This document shows, piece after piece, positions 38,677 through 48,814 of a stretch of 64,000 bases of DNA; position 1 is the stretch's first letter, and each line of letters begins with the position of its first letter. The stretch comes from Idiomarinaceae bacterium HL-53. Its GTDB lineage: Bacteria > Pseudomonadota > Gammaproteobacteria > Enterobacterales > Alteromonadaceae. The DNA is taken from positions 434,001 to 498,000 of the forward strand of contig LN899469.1 in NCBI GenBank assembly GCA_001458075.1. The letters are read 5' to 3'. Both the position numbers and the translations under genes were made by a program. The notes beneath the pieces were generated by a model. It did not search any database and was not told the origin of the DNA. It was given only the letters and a program-made list of their open reading frames with translations.

Positions 38677-39201
38677 TTAGAAACGATAACCGACCTGAAA
38701 CCCGACGGTTCCTTTGTCTTCAATGTCGCTAAAGCTATAGCCGGCAAATGCACCGAAATGAAACCCTCTGTTTTGAAAGCCATTAAGATAATAATTGTAT
38801 GTAACTGCCCCGCCTAACATGTCTTTTTGACGGGTAAAAACAGAACCATTTCTTATGGTTGCTGAAATTTCAGTTCCTAAACTTCCAACATAACCACCAA
38901 TGGTGTGCTGTTCACTCAATCCAAACCATTTCGGGAGTAGATCGCTGCGTTGGTAAGAAAGTCCAACACCCACATTTTCGCCGTACCGGTCGGAACTGTT
39001 CATAACCCCTACGGACAGACTGTAGTACTCATGGCCGCGCACGTAACCTACGGAGCCACCAATACCAGTGTAGTTCACGCCAATTCCAGCAGCGAAGGTA
39101 ACATCAGACCAATCAAATGGGGTCTGCTCTTGCGCATTTGCGTATGGAATCACTCCGCTTAAACAAGCCATCGCTGCCAATAATTTCAATGAATTCCGCA
39201 T
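38677..39201 (-). CDS. small outer-membrane-like beta-barrel protein, 174 aa
   Basis: I do not recognise a named family. A signal peptide is clear (MRNSLKLLAAMACLSGVIPYANAQ). The mature part has alternating aromatic and polar residues with many glycines (NYTGIGGSVGYVRGHEYYSL, HFGAFAGYSFSDIEDKG) and ends with GFQVGYRF, the terminal Phe typical of outer-membrane barrels. About eight strands would fit the length. ATG at 39,201 with AAGGA 8 bases upstream. It is the last gene of a three-gene insertion between tufB and tRNA-Trp, 3 bp after the phosphodiesterase gene, so probably co-transcribed. Confidence 0.75.
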   Translation of the reverse strand: MRNSLKLLAAMACLSGVIPYANAQEQTPFDWSDVTFAAGIGVNYTGIGGSVGYVRGHEYYSLSVGVMNSSDRYGENVGVGLSYQRSDLLPKWFGLSEQHTIGGYVGSLGTEISATIRNGSVFTRQKDMLGGAVTYNYYLNGFQNRGFHFGAFAGYSFSDIEDKGTVGFQVGYRF

Positions 39202-39204
39202 GTT

Positions 39205-39942
39205 CTAATCCTTCGTTAGCTCTACGCGCAGAGGCGCATAATTTGTTAGCATCTCGTCCACCCCTGCATTGAGCGCTCGTTGATGCTCTGCCAAGGTCGT
39301 CGGTAAATAGCCAATCACCCGGGCGCCCTGATCATGAAACTTATTTACAACGTGCTTAAATAAAACAGGAATTCCTTTCACACTTGGTGGCACCGCATAA
39401 GTTTGGTACTTTTTAATTTTCCCGATCTGAGGTAAGCCTATTAAAGCAGCTGTGCCTGCCCGATAACAAGCCTTATCTCGCGCTATAAACTTTGCTTTCA
39501 TGAGTCGAGCCGCAAGAATGTCTTCATGCTGAGGCGACCAGCATAAGAACCGTACGCGCTGTTCTAAAAACTCTTTGATGGCTGGATCTTGGCTCATTTG
39601 ATAAAGCTTATGAATGGTTTGTGCCGCATTCTCGGGCTTTAGATCGAGAATCCAGTCTAGGTGGGCGAATTGTTCCAGAAACTCGTCGAAAAATAACAAA
39701 CTCTCGCCATGCAATAAACGCTCTTTTGCTAGCTCTGCGCGTGAAAGCTCATGTACGGGGTTAAACCGCCCGCTGACTCTCCGAAGATCTGGATCATGAG
39801 ACAACACGATGTGTCCATCGCGCGTGCAACGCAAATCAGTTTCTAAATGCGTAAAACCGAATTCAATTGCTGCGCGAAAAGCCTCCGCCGTGTTCTCCGT
39901 AGCATGTTCACAATAGCCACGATGGCTAATCCAAGTGGTCAC
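39205..39942 (-). CDS. glycerophosphodiester phosphodiesterase
   Basis: GDPD enzymes hydrolyse glycerophosphodiesters from lipid head groups to glycerol-3-phosphate and an alcohol. The signature residues are present: HRG near the start, Glu-Asn (TENTAEAFRAAI), ETDLRCTRDG with metal-binding Glu and Asp, and the catalytic His of LSHDPDLRR. No signal peptide is seen, so it is probably cytoplasmic (UgpQ-like). I prefer the GTG at 39,942, one base after the preceding stop; an in-frame TTG at 39,960 would overlap the upstream gene by 17 bp. It is the middle gene of the tufB-secE insertion. Confidence 0.87.
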   Translation of the reverse strand: MTTWISHRGYCEHATENTAEAFRAAIEFGFTHLETDLRCTRDGHIVLSHDPDLRRVSGRFNPVHELSRAELAKERLLHGESLLFFDEFLEQFAHLDWILDLKPENAAQTIHKLYQMSQDPAIKEFLEQRVRFLCWSPQHEDILAARLMKAKFIARDKACYRAGTAALIGLPQIGKIKKYQTYAVPPSVKGIPVLFKHVVNKFHDQGARVIGYLPTTLAEHQRALNAGVDEMLTNYAPLRVELTKD

Positions 39943-39943
39943 T

Positions 39944-40369
39944 TTATTCTTGAACCTCAACTAGTAACTCTAACGTTTCGCCTGCTCTTAAGCGTAGTTG
40001 TCCGTACACACCGGGCGCTACCTCTACGCCCGAAATGAACTCAGCGGAACTGGCACCTTGCAAGGTGAGAAGATCGACGCCATGAGTATCCGGTATGACG
40101 TTCCCAATGTCATCTATACATTCATCGTTTGCTGGGACGACACCTTCTGCGCCAACCTCTAAATTAACGGGATCTCCTTCATTTCCAACCAACTCTATCC
40201 CTGTAAAGCAGACCATCACTTTGCTTGCCTCTTCAATAGGTGCATCACTCAGCCCCAAGGAAAAAATAGCGGGTCCGTCAACTGGTGAGCTATCTGATCC
40301 ACAACCGGCCAGAGCGATTGCAACAACCGCTGAACATACTGCAGTTTTATGAAATTTAATTGTGTTCAT
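39944..40369 (-). CDS. truncated DUF4382-like lipoprotein
   Basis: The first part is a lipoprotein signal with lipobox LAGCG. The start at 40,369 is set by GGAGG six bases before the ATG. The mature part (SLGLSDAPIEEASKVMVCFTGIEL, then HGVDLLTLQGASSAEFISGVEVAPGVYGQLRL) matches the beginning of DUF4382 surface proteins. In those the domain continues well past RLRV; here the protein stops after about 15 more residues at 141 aa. It is either a shortened version or the remnant of a longer gene. It heads the insertion between tufB and secE. Function unknown. Confidence 0.65.
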   Translation of the reverse strand: MNTIKFHKTAVCSAVVAIALAGCGSDSSPVDGPAIFSLGLSDAPIEEASKVMVCFTGIELVGNEGDPVNLEVGAEGVVPANDECIDDIGNVIPDTHGVDLLTLQGASSAEFISGVEVAPGVYGQLRLRAGETLELLVEVQE

Positions 40370-40469
40370 AGCATCCTCCAACGCTTCGCAACGAGATATG
40401 TTGTCATTTACTATGAACTATGATGAATAGCATATCAAACCGGTTTACTGAAACCTTGCATTGGAGCGG

Positions 40470-40560
40470 TCTGACTCGGTCAGACTTCAGTCTGACCTAC
40501 ACGCCTGAGTGTTCCCAGATCCAGTAAGCCCAAATACATAGGTCAGGTTGAAACCTGACC
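40470..40560. repeat. pair of REP-like GGTCAG hairpins downstream of tufB
   Basis: Two 20-nt palindromes of similar design lie 63 bp apart: 40,478-40,497 (ggtcagact-tc-agtctgacc) and 40,541-40,560 (ggtcaggtt-ga-aacctgacc). A third, weaker dyad (gtctgac/gtcagac, 40,470-40,486) overlaps the first. Such paired hairpins in an intergenic region resemble a REP/BIME unit. They stand between the tufB terminator and the inserted lipoprotein gene. Confidence 0.6.
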
Positions 40561-40561
40561 G

Positions 40562-40588
40562 AAAAAAAAGGCGCCCTGAGGCGCCTTT
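40562..40588 (-). terminator. tufB terminator
   Basis: The same 9-bp ggcgcc hairpin as behind tufA (stem 40,567-40,575 with 40,580-40,588) is followed on the minus strand by eight Ts. It is part of the duplicated tuf block. Confidence 0.9.
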
Positions 40589-40606
40589 CTTCGTTCTTAC
40601 TGCGTA

Positions 40607-41791
40607 TTAGTCTAAGATTTTAGACACAACGCCCGCACCTACGGTACGGCCACCTTCACGAATCGCGAAGCGTAAACCTTCGTCCATCGCGATGGGTGCA
40701 ATTAGTTCTACAACAAACTTGATGTTGTCGCCTGGCATAACCATTTCTACGCCGTCTGGCAATTGTACTGCGCCAGTTACGTCCGTTGTACGGAAGTAGA
40801 ACTGTGGGCGGTAACCTTTGAAGAATGGCGTGTGACGCCCACCTTCTTCTTTGCTCAACACGTATACTTCTGCTTCAAACTTCGTGTGCGGAGTGATTGT
40901 ACCTGGCTTCGCCAATACTTGACCACGCTGAATGTCTTCACGCTTCGTACCACGTAACAACGCACCAATGTTCTCACCTGCACGACCTTCGTCAAGCAAC
41001 TTACGGAACATTTCTACACCAGTTACGGTTGTCTTCGTCGTATCTTTGATACCTACGATTTCAACTTCGTCACCTGTGTTCACGATTCCACGCTCTACAC
41101 GACCTGTTACTACAGTACCACGGCCTGAGATTGAGAATACGTCTTCAATCGGCATCAAGAATGGCTTGTCGATATCACGCTCTGGCTCTGGGATGTATGA
41201 ATCCAATGCTTCTGCCAACTCGATGATTTTCTTTTCCCACTGCTCTTCGCCTTCCAACGCTTTTAGCGCTGAGCCTTGAATTACTGGTAAGTCGTCACCT
41301 GGGAAGTCGTACTCAGACAGAAGTTCACGAACTTCCATCTCAACCAATTCCAACAACTCTTCGTCGTCTACCATGTCGCACTTGTTCATGAATACTACGA
41401 TGAACGGTACACCTACCTGACGTGACAACAAAATGTGCTCACGTGTTTGTGGCATTGGGCCGTCTGTCGCCGCTACGACTAAGATAGCGCCGTCCATCTG
41501 TGCCGCACCCGTAATCATGTTCTTCACATAATCCGCGTGACCTGGGCAGTCTACGTGCGCGTAGTGACGTGCCGGCGTGTCATACTCAACGTGTGACGTT
41601 GAGATAGTGATACCACGCTCACGCTCTTCTGGCGCGTTATCGATTGATGAGAAATCACGTGCCGCACCGCCGTATGTCTTCGCCAATACAGTACTGATTG
41701 CCGCAGTCAAAGTGGTTTTACCGTGGTCAACGTGACCAATCGTACCTACGTTAACGTGGGGTTTATTACGTTGAAACTTTTCTTTAGCCAT
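40607..41791 (-). CDS. tufB: elongation factor Tu, copy B
   Basis: The protein is identical to that of tufA (394 aa, same GTP-binding motifs). The start is the ATG at 41,791, 18,809 bp from the matching position of tufA; an in-frame extension to 41,827 is not part of EF-Tu. It follows four tRNA genes (Thr, Tyr, Gly, Thr in transcription order) as in E. coli thrU-tyrU-glyT-thrT-tufB, and is probably transcribed with them. The near-identity to tufA covers coding region and terminator but stops at the ribosome binding region. Confidence 0.99.
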   Translation of the reverse strand: MAKEKFQRNKPHVNVGTIGHVDHGKTTLTAAISTVLAKTYGGAARDFSSIDNAPEERERGITISTSHVEYDTPARHYAHVDCPGHADYVKNMITGAAQMDGAILVVAATDGPMPQTREHILLSRQVGVPFIVVFMNKCDMVDDEELLELVEMEVRELLSEYDFPGDDLPVIQGSALKALEGEEQWEKKIIELAEALDSYIPEPERDIDKPFLMPIEDVFSISGRGTVVTGRVERGIVNTGDEVEIVGIKDTTKTTVTGVEMFRKLLDEGRAGENIGALLRGTKREDIQRGQVLAKPGTITPHTKFEAEVYVLSKEEGGRHTPFFKGYRPQFYFRTTDVTGAVQLPDGVEMVMPGDNIKFVVELIAPIAMDEGLRFAIREGGRTVGAGVVSKILD

Positions 41792-41879
41792 GACAGCCTC
41801 TCTCGAATGTGCGGTGTCAGAAGACACGCGATCATTGGGTATTTAAGTTAAACAAACAGGAGGGTAGCACAAATTAAGC

Positions 41880-41955
41880 TGGTGCTGATAGGCGGATTTG
41901 AACCGCCGACCTCACCCTTACCAAGGGTGCGCTCTACCAACTGAGCTATATCAGC
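41880..41955 (-). tRNA. tRNA-Thr (GGT)
   Basis: A 76-nt cloverleaf with acceptor GCTGATA, D-arm AGCTCAGTTGGTAGAGC, anticodon loop CTTGGTAAG (anticodon GGT), T-loop GTTCAAATC and encoded CCA. It directly precedes tufB. Confidence 0.97.
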
Positions 41956-41971
41956 ATGCGGCTTATTGTTT

Positions 41972-42046
<75 letters not shown>

Positions 42047-42081
42047 ATTCAGAACTGGGCTACCTCGGACCTGCAAAAAAA

Positions 42082-42166
42082 TGGTGGAGGGGGCAGGATT
42101 CGAACCTGCGAAGGCTGAGCCGTCAGATTTACAGTCTGATCCCTTTGACCGCTCGGGAACCCCTCC
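42082..42166 (-). tRNA. tRNA-Tyr (GTA)
   Basis: An 85-nt class II tRNA with acceptor GGAGGGG, anticodon loop CTGTAAA (anticodon GTA), a long variable arm and encoded CCA. Second of the tRNA-tufB cluster. Confidence 0.97.
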
Positions 42167-42182
42167 ACGAATTTTTTAAAGT

Positions 42183-42258
<76 letters not shown>

Positions 42259-42278
42259 ACCCCGGTTAGGTGGAGCGC

Positions 42279-42307
42279 ATTCTATGGGATCATTTGAGGT
42301 GTTGCAA
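42279..42307 (-). promoter_or_regulatory. promoter of the tRNA-tufB operon
   Basis: On the minus strand TTGCAA (42,302-42,307) and TAGAAT (42,279-42,284) are 17 bp apart with a GC-rich discriminator gcgctcc. An 8-bp inverted repeat (42,285-42,292 with 42,311-42,318) encloses the -35 box. Confidence 0.75.
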
Positions 42308-42406
42308 CTGTGATCCCACATTTTTTTTCATTTTTTGTGTCGACTGGTTAATTTTTGAGGGATGTGCGCAAAAAAGACACGCAATTCATCCCTCTAGTCC
42401 TGATCC

Positions 42407-43786
<1,380 letters not shown>

Positions 43787-44938
43787 CTAAAAGCTTATTT
43801 GTTGATAATCACTTGCTTCATGATAAAGAGAGAAGCCAAATCGCAAACGGTTCTCACGCTGATCTGTAAGCACCCCATGTTCTCTCAAATGAGCAGCGAA
43901 CGTAGCAACATCTTCCGCCGTACCCCATCGGAAGGTAAAAAAGTGACCATGGTGTTCAAGCCCATTCTCTAGCAAATTTTCTCGATGCACGTAAGCATTA
44001 TTGAGCTCATCGATACGTCGCAAGAATGCCTGTTTCAGCAGCTGCACATGTTGGTGAATACGTTCGGGTGTCAGGCCCTCTTTTTGCCAAAGCGTGAGAA
44101 CCGCATCGAGCCGATACAGTGCAGAGAGGTCGGTGGTTGCGCCGGCCATCGCCATACCGTCATCGGCGTATGCAACCAAACCCTCTTGCGTATTCGCTAA
44201 ATTACCAAAATCTGCATACCAACCTGTGTATTCAGGACGAAACGCATGAGCGCTCGGAACCACCGCAAAACAACAGCCTTCACCCGCTTGCGCATATTTA
44301 TAACCGCCCGCTAGATAGAAAACACGATTAGCATACGCTGACCAGTCGGTTGGAATGGCACCAAAGCCGTGATAACCATCTACCATAATGATCGCATCGT
44401 CGTTTTGGACGCCACTGAGCCACTGATCGGGTGTAGGTGCCACTACGCCGGAATTGAAAAACACTTGGCTAATGAAAATCATGTCCCAACTCTGGCTCGC
44501 TACCGCATCTTTCCAACGCGAAGCAAACGTATCAAATGGCTCTGTCGGGATACGCACAACCTCAACATTACCCCGCTCTTCCAACCGTCGAATTTGTCGA
44601 TTGAAGCTATGAAACTCGCTATCGGTCGTTAAAATACTGAGCGCTCGGCCATAACGAAACGACGTAATCGCACGATAAAGCAACTCGTGTGTGTTTGGCG
44701 CAAAAACGATTTGATTAGGCTCTGGCACATTTAAAAGGTTGGCAATTTTACTCTGTACAGAGGGAATCTTCTCTGCAAATAGGTAGCCCCACTTGTCATC
44801 CGCCATTTTCGCGGAGTCGTCCCAATATTGTAATTGAGCGTCGCGCGTTACGTCAGGCCAATAATAGTGGCTGTGAGGTGCACAATGCAGGAACCCCTGC
44901 CGAGCATTTAAGAATCTTGAATAGAGATGCTTGTACAT
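43787..44938 (-). CDS. class-V aminotransferase-like PLP enzyme (kynureninase-like)
   Basis: A fold type I PLP-dependent enzyme of about 383 residues. The PLP-contacting Asp is in MVDGYHGFGA, and the Schiff-base Lys is in LAGGYKYAQAGEG. Segments such as NTHELLYRAI and AMAGATTDLSALYRLDA resemble the kynureninase/class V group. No other tryptophan-degradation gene is near, so the reaction is unknown. ATG at 44,938; an in-frame TTG at 44,950 is possible. It lies between hflC and purA, which are adjacent or nearly so in E. coli, and is separated from hflC by a strong hairpin, suggesting its own transcription. Confidence 0.8.
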   Translation of the reverse strand: MYKHLYSRFLNARQGFLHCAPHSHYYWPDVTRDAQLQYWDDSAKMADDKWGYLFAEKIPSVQSKIANLLNVPEPNQIVFAPNTHELLYRAITSFRYGRALSILTTDSEFHSFNRQIRRLEERGNVEVVRIPTEPFDTFASRWKDAVASQSWDMIFISQVFFNSGVVAPTPDQWLSGVQNDDAIIMVDGYHGFGAIPTDWSAYANRVFYLAGGYKYAQAGEGCCFAVVPSAHAFRPEYTGWYADFGNLANTQEGLVAYADDGMAMAGATTDLSALYRLDAVLTLWQKEGLTPERIHQHVQLLKQAFLRRIDELNNAYVHRENLLENGLEHHGHFFTFRWGTAEDVATFAAHLREHGVLTDQRENRLRFGFSLYHEASDYQQISF

Positions 44939-44953
44939 AGTGTTGACCAAAGA

Positions 44954-44992
44954 AAAAAGGGGTCAGATTTAATTTTAATCTGACCCCTTTTT
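44954..44992. terminator. bidirectional hairpin after hflC
   Basis: A 16-bp perfect stem (44,954-44,969 with the arm ending at 44,992) has an A-run at its left and a T-run at its right, so it can terminate in either direction. It lies directly after the hflC stop. The core ggggtcagatt/aatctgacccc resembles the GGTCAG palindromes at 40,478 and 40,541 and may be a dispersed repeat family. Confidence 0.75.
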
Positions 44993-44993
44993 G

Positions 44994-45881
44994 TTAGTTG
45001 GCTGCGCTATTTAACGCATTGAAATATTTGAAGAAGTCGCTGTCTGGGCTGATCACGAGCATGCTGTCGCCATTGCCAAAGCTTGCTGTATAAGCTTCCA
45101 TACTGCGAATGAATGCGAAGAATTCTGAATCTTGGCCGTAAGAATCGGCGTAGATTCGAGCTGCTTCGGCATCTCCCTCACCACGAATCTGGCGTGACTG
45201 ACGTTCTGCGTCTGCAATCATCACGGTCACTCGTGCGTCGATGTCTGCACGAATAATTTCCGCTTGCTCGCGACCTTCCGAACGGTGCTCACCCGCAACC
45301 GCTTGACGTTCCGCACGCATACGGTTGAAGATTGCTTCACTCACCTCTGTCGGTAAGTTAATTTGCTTCACACGTACGTCGAGCACTTCAATACCTAGAT
45401 CGTTTGAACCTTCAGCCGCCTGCACTAACGCTTGCTCCATCAGTTCGTCACGCTCGCCGGACACGATTTCGCGGATGGTACGCGCACCAAATTCCGCTCG
45501 AAGACCTGTGTTGATTCGACGTGTTAACAAGTCTTCTGCCTGACGCTGATTACCACCATTAGTCGACAGGTAGTACTGAGCGAAATCGGTAATACGCCAT
45601 TTCACAAAGGCATCTACAATCAAGTCTTTCTTTTCGCTTGTAATGTAGCGGTCCGCTTGTCCATCGAGGGTTTTGATACGTGAATCCAGTTTCACAATAC
45701 GATCGATGAAAGGTAGTTTAAAGTGTATGCCTGGCTCAAATACGACAACTTGCCGTTCCTCATCTTGCGCCACTTTACCGAAACGGATCACAATGCCGCG
45801 TTCCGCCTCACCTACAGTAAACAATGAAGTTAACCCAAGGATTGCCAAAATCACGATTAATACCAATACAAAGTTCTTCAT
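44994..45881 (-). CDS. hflC: FtsH protease modulator HflC
   Basis: HflC forms, with HflK, the periplasmic-side cage that controls FtsH proteolysis. The 295-residue SPFH/band-7 protein has one N-terminal membrane helix (VLVLIVILAILGLTSLFTV), then the conserved GEAERGIVIRFGKV segment and the Ala/Glu-rich helical part (EGDAEAARIYADSYG). ATG at 45,881 with GGAGG upstream, 2 bp after the hflK stop. Confidence 0.96.
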   Translation of the reverse strand: MKNFVLVLIVILAILGLTSLFTVGEAERGIVIRFGKVAQDEERQVVVFEPGIHFKLPFIDRIVKLDSRIKTLDGQADRYITSEKKDLIVDAFVKWRITDFAQYYLSTNGGNQRQAEDLLTRRINTGLRAEFGARTIREIVSGERDELMEQALVQAAEGSNDLGIEVLDVRVKQINLPTEVSEAIFNRMRAERQAVAGEHRSEGREQAEIIRADIDARVTVMIADAERQSRQIRGEGDAEAARIYADSYGQDSEFFAFIRSMEAYTASFGNGDSMLVISPDSDFFKYFNALNSAAN

Positions 45882-45883
45882 GA

Positions 45884-47065
45884 TTAGTTACCTCCTCGGC
45901 TAGAGAAACGTGTCGTATCTCTGCTTACTTCACGACTCTGAGTTGAGCTGGTATTTGAGTTACCACCATTCGACTGACTACCTGAATTGTCTGGTAATAA
46001 AGGTACACGGAGATTATTGCTACCTTGATTCTCCATCAGCTTGTCTAACGGTAGATACAACAAGTTGTTGCCACCTTCTACGTCTACAAACACTTTTGCG
46101 TTATTAGAATAGATACGCTCTAAGGTTTCCAAGAAAATACGCTGACGCGTGACTTCTGGAGCTGCTTGATACTGTGGTAGTAACTCGTTAAAACGAGCCA
46201 CTTCACCTTGCGCACGCAAGATCACTTGCTCTTTATATGCTTGCGCTTCTTGCAGCATACGGCGCACGCGCCCTCGAGCTGTTGGTTCTAATTGACGAGC
46301 ATAAGCTTCTGCTTCACGAATGAAACGCTCTTCATCTTCTTGTGCACGAATCGCGTCATCGAACGCATCGCGAACTTCTTCTGGCGGTCGCGCTCCTTGG
46401 AAGTTCACTTCCACGACCGCGAGACCTAAATCGTAACGAGCAACCAAGGTTTCGATAATTTCACGTGTTTGTTGTCGCACTTCGTCTCTGCCGACCGTTA
46501 AAATATTGTCCATGGTGTTATGACCAATCACGTAGCGTAGCGCGCTATCCGTGATTTGCGACAAGCTGCTATCGGGACTTTCCACATTGAATAAATAGGC
46601 ACGCGGATTAGTGATACGATATTGCACACCGAGCTCAACACGAACCACATTTTCGTCTTCGGTAAGCATCGAGCCTTGAGTTTGTTGTGAGCGGATATTG
46701 TTCACATCCACATTGGTGACCGTATCGATAAAACGAGGACGCCAGTGCAGACCTGAGCCAACTTCCGCATGATACGCGCCGAAACGCTGAATCACGCCCC
46801 TCTCAGCTTCTTTTACAGTGTAAAAACCAGAGATAAACCAAACAACTAGCGCCAAAGCAACAACAAGCCCTATACCTTTGCCACTCAGACCACTATTCCC
46901 TTGGTTGCCACGTCCACCCGACGATTTCCCACCAAGACCCAACTTACCCATTAGGTTTTTGAGTGCTTCGTCGAGATCAGGTGGTCCTTGATCTTTACCC
47001 CCACTATTGTTACTCCATGGGTCGCGGTCTTTTTTACCGCCGTTTCCCGGTTCATTCCAGGCCAT
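45884..47065 (-). CDS. hflK: FtsH protease modulator HflK
   Basis: Partner of HflC in the FtsH-regulating complex. The 393-residue protein has a Gly/Asn/Lys-rich cytoplasmic N-terminus, one membrane helix (GLVVALALVVWFISGFYTV) and the SPFH domain (VKEAERGVIQRFGAY). The C-terminus is Ser/Asn-rich. I use the ATG at 47,065 (MAWNEPGNGG, with GGAG upstream) rather than a TTG at 47,077. It follows hflX by about 22 bp. Confidence 0.96.
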   Translation of the reverse strand: MAWNEPGNGGKKDRDPWSNNSGGKDQGPPDLDEALKNLMGKLGLGGKSSGGRGNQGNSGLSGKGIGLVVALALVVWFISGFYTVKEAERGVIQRFGAYHAEVGSGLHWRPRFIDTVTNVDVNNIRSQQTQGSMLTEDENVVRVELGVQYRITNPRAYLFNVESPDSSLSQITDSALRYVIGHNTMDNILTVGRDEVRQQTREIIETLVARYDLGLAVVEVNFQGARPPEEVRDAFDDAIRAQEDEERFIREAEAYARQLEPTARGRVRRMLQEAQAYKEQVILRAQGEVARFNELLPQYQAAPEVTRQRIFLETLERIYSNNAKVFVDVEGGNNLLYLPLDKLMENQGSNNLRVPLLPDNSGSQSNGGNSNTSSTQSREVSRDTTRFSSRGGN

Positions 47066-47087
47066 TGATAACTCCAAGTTTTCTACG

Positions 47088-48371
47088 TTAATTAATAAAC
47101 TTTTCTAAGCGTTCGCCAAATTGCTTCTTTAATCTTTGCCATTCGATATCGGGCATTCGTACCGATATTAACATATCTCCGACTTCATTTGCCTGTTCGC
47201 CCTGAACACATTGCATTGCGTATAGCCGGCTGCGCAGTTTGCCCTCCGCGGGCGGCACACGTAACGTTGTTTCGACCATTTTCGGTGCTAAGCGTTCATG
47301 CAGCGCTTGCTTTAAAAGCTCGATTCCTTCGCCTGTTTGAGCAGAAAGCCATACTCTTTCTGGCACACCTTCGTCGTTGTAATCGATTTTTGATGTTACG
47401 CCCTCCATCAAATCGAGCTTGTTGAATACTAATAACTGAGGCACTTCGTGAGCGCCAATTTCTTCTAGTACGCTATTCACTTCACGTTGGTTTTCGTCTC
47501 GACGCTCATCGAACGAATCCACAACATGAATAAGCAAGTCTGCATCTCGCGTTTCCGTTAATGTTGCTTTGAAAGCGGCCACAAGGTCATGCGGTAAGTG
47601 GCGTATGAAGCCGACCGTATCCGCAAAGATCACCGGGCCAATATCTCCCAAATCGAACTTCCTGAGCGTTGGATCGAGCGTGGCAAATAACTGATCTGCT
47701 GCATATACATCGGCTTCAGTGAGCGTATTGAACAAAGTCGATTTGCCGGCGTTGGTATAACCTACCAACGCAAGCGTTGGAATTTCGGCACGCTTTCGAG
47801 AACGACGCCCCTGTTCACGCTGCTTTTCAACTTTACCAAGCCGACGCAAAATGTTTTTAATGCGTTCACGCAGGAGTCGTCTATCTGTTTCTAGCTGAGT
47901 TTCACCCGGTCCTCGCAAGCCGATCCCACCTTTTTGCCTTTCCAAGTGAGTCCAACCACGAATTAGCCGTGTAGAAATATGGCGAAGCTGAGCAAGCTCT
48001 ACCTGTAGCTTACCTTCATGGGTTCGCGCTCGTTGCGCAAAAATGTCGAGGATAAGTCCGGTTCGATCGATGACTCGACACTCGAACACGCGTTCTAGGT
48101 TTCTTTCTTGGGAAGGAGAGAGAGCATGGTTAAAAATAACGACATCGGCATTTAAGGCTTTCACCAGCGCCGCAATTTCTTCTGCTTTACCCGAGCCAAC
48201 AAACAATCGTGCATCGGGCGCATTCCGCGCACCAGTAACGACACCACCGATCGATACCCCCGCAGAGGACACCAGAAGTTTTAGCTCTTCTAAATCTTCA
48301 CGCGCCGATTCCGCGACAAAGTTAACGTGGACAAGAACAGCTTGCTCGCCACCTTCATACCTATCAAACAA
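47088..48371 (-). CDS. hflX: ribosome-associated GTPase HflX
   Basis: HflX splits stalled ribosomes under stress. The 427-residue protein has the N-terminal nucleotide-binding/coiled-coil half (HALSPSQERNLERVFECRVI, GLRGPGETQLETDRR) and the G domain with GYTNAGKST, DTVGFIRHLP and NKLD. It starts with a rare TTG at 48,371 (giving MFDRYEGGEQAV, as in E. coli), supported by GGAGGA upstream. It lies 20 bp after hfq. Confidence 0.97.
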   Translation of the reverse strand: MFDRYEGGEQAVLVHVNFVAESAREDLEELKLLVSSAGVSIGGVVTGARNAPDARLFVGSGKAEEIAALVKALNADVVIFNHALSPSQERNLERVFECRVIDRTGLILDIFAQRARTHEGKLQVELAQLRHISTRLIRGWTHLERQKGGIGLRGPGETQLETDRRLLRERIKNILRRLGKVEKQREQGRRSRKRAEIPTLALVGYTNAGKSTLFNTLTEADVYAADQLFATLDPTLRKFDLGDIGPVIFADTVGFIRHLPHDLVAAFKATLTETRDADLLIHVVDSFDERRDENQREVNSVLEEIGAHEVPQLLVFNKLDLMEGVTSKIDYNDEGVPERVWLSAQTGEGIELLKQALHERLAPKMVETTLRVPPAEGKLRSRLYAMQCVQGEQANEVGDMLISVRMPDIEWQRLKKQFGERLEKFIN

Positions 48372-48391
48372 GCAAGCCTACTCCTCCACCC

Positions 48392-48664
<273 letters not shown>

Positions 48665-48814
48665 CTATTGTTATTAGAATTATTTTCGCAACTTCAACAC
48701 ACTACTGAAGAAGTCACAAAAGTTAGTGTAGCAATAATTTAGCCGTTTTGTCCTAAAACAGATCACCAAACTGAGCGATTTTTACGTAAATGTCATTATA
48801 ACGATCGACAGAGC

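Noticed and set aside
42361..42404. Terminator after purA
   Set aside because: An 8-bp inverted repeat (gagggatg/catccctc) with a loop of over 20 nt follows the stop, but no T-run follows on the minus strand, so I did not list it as a terminator.
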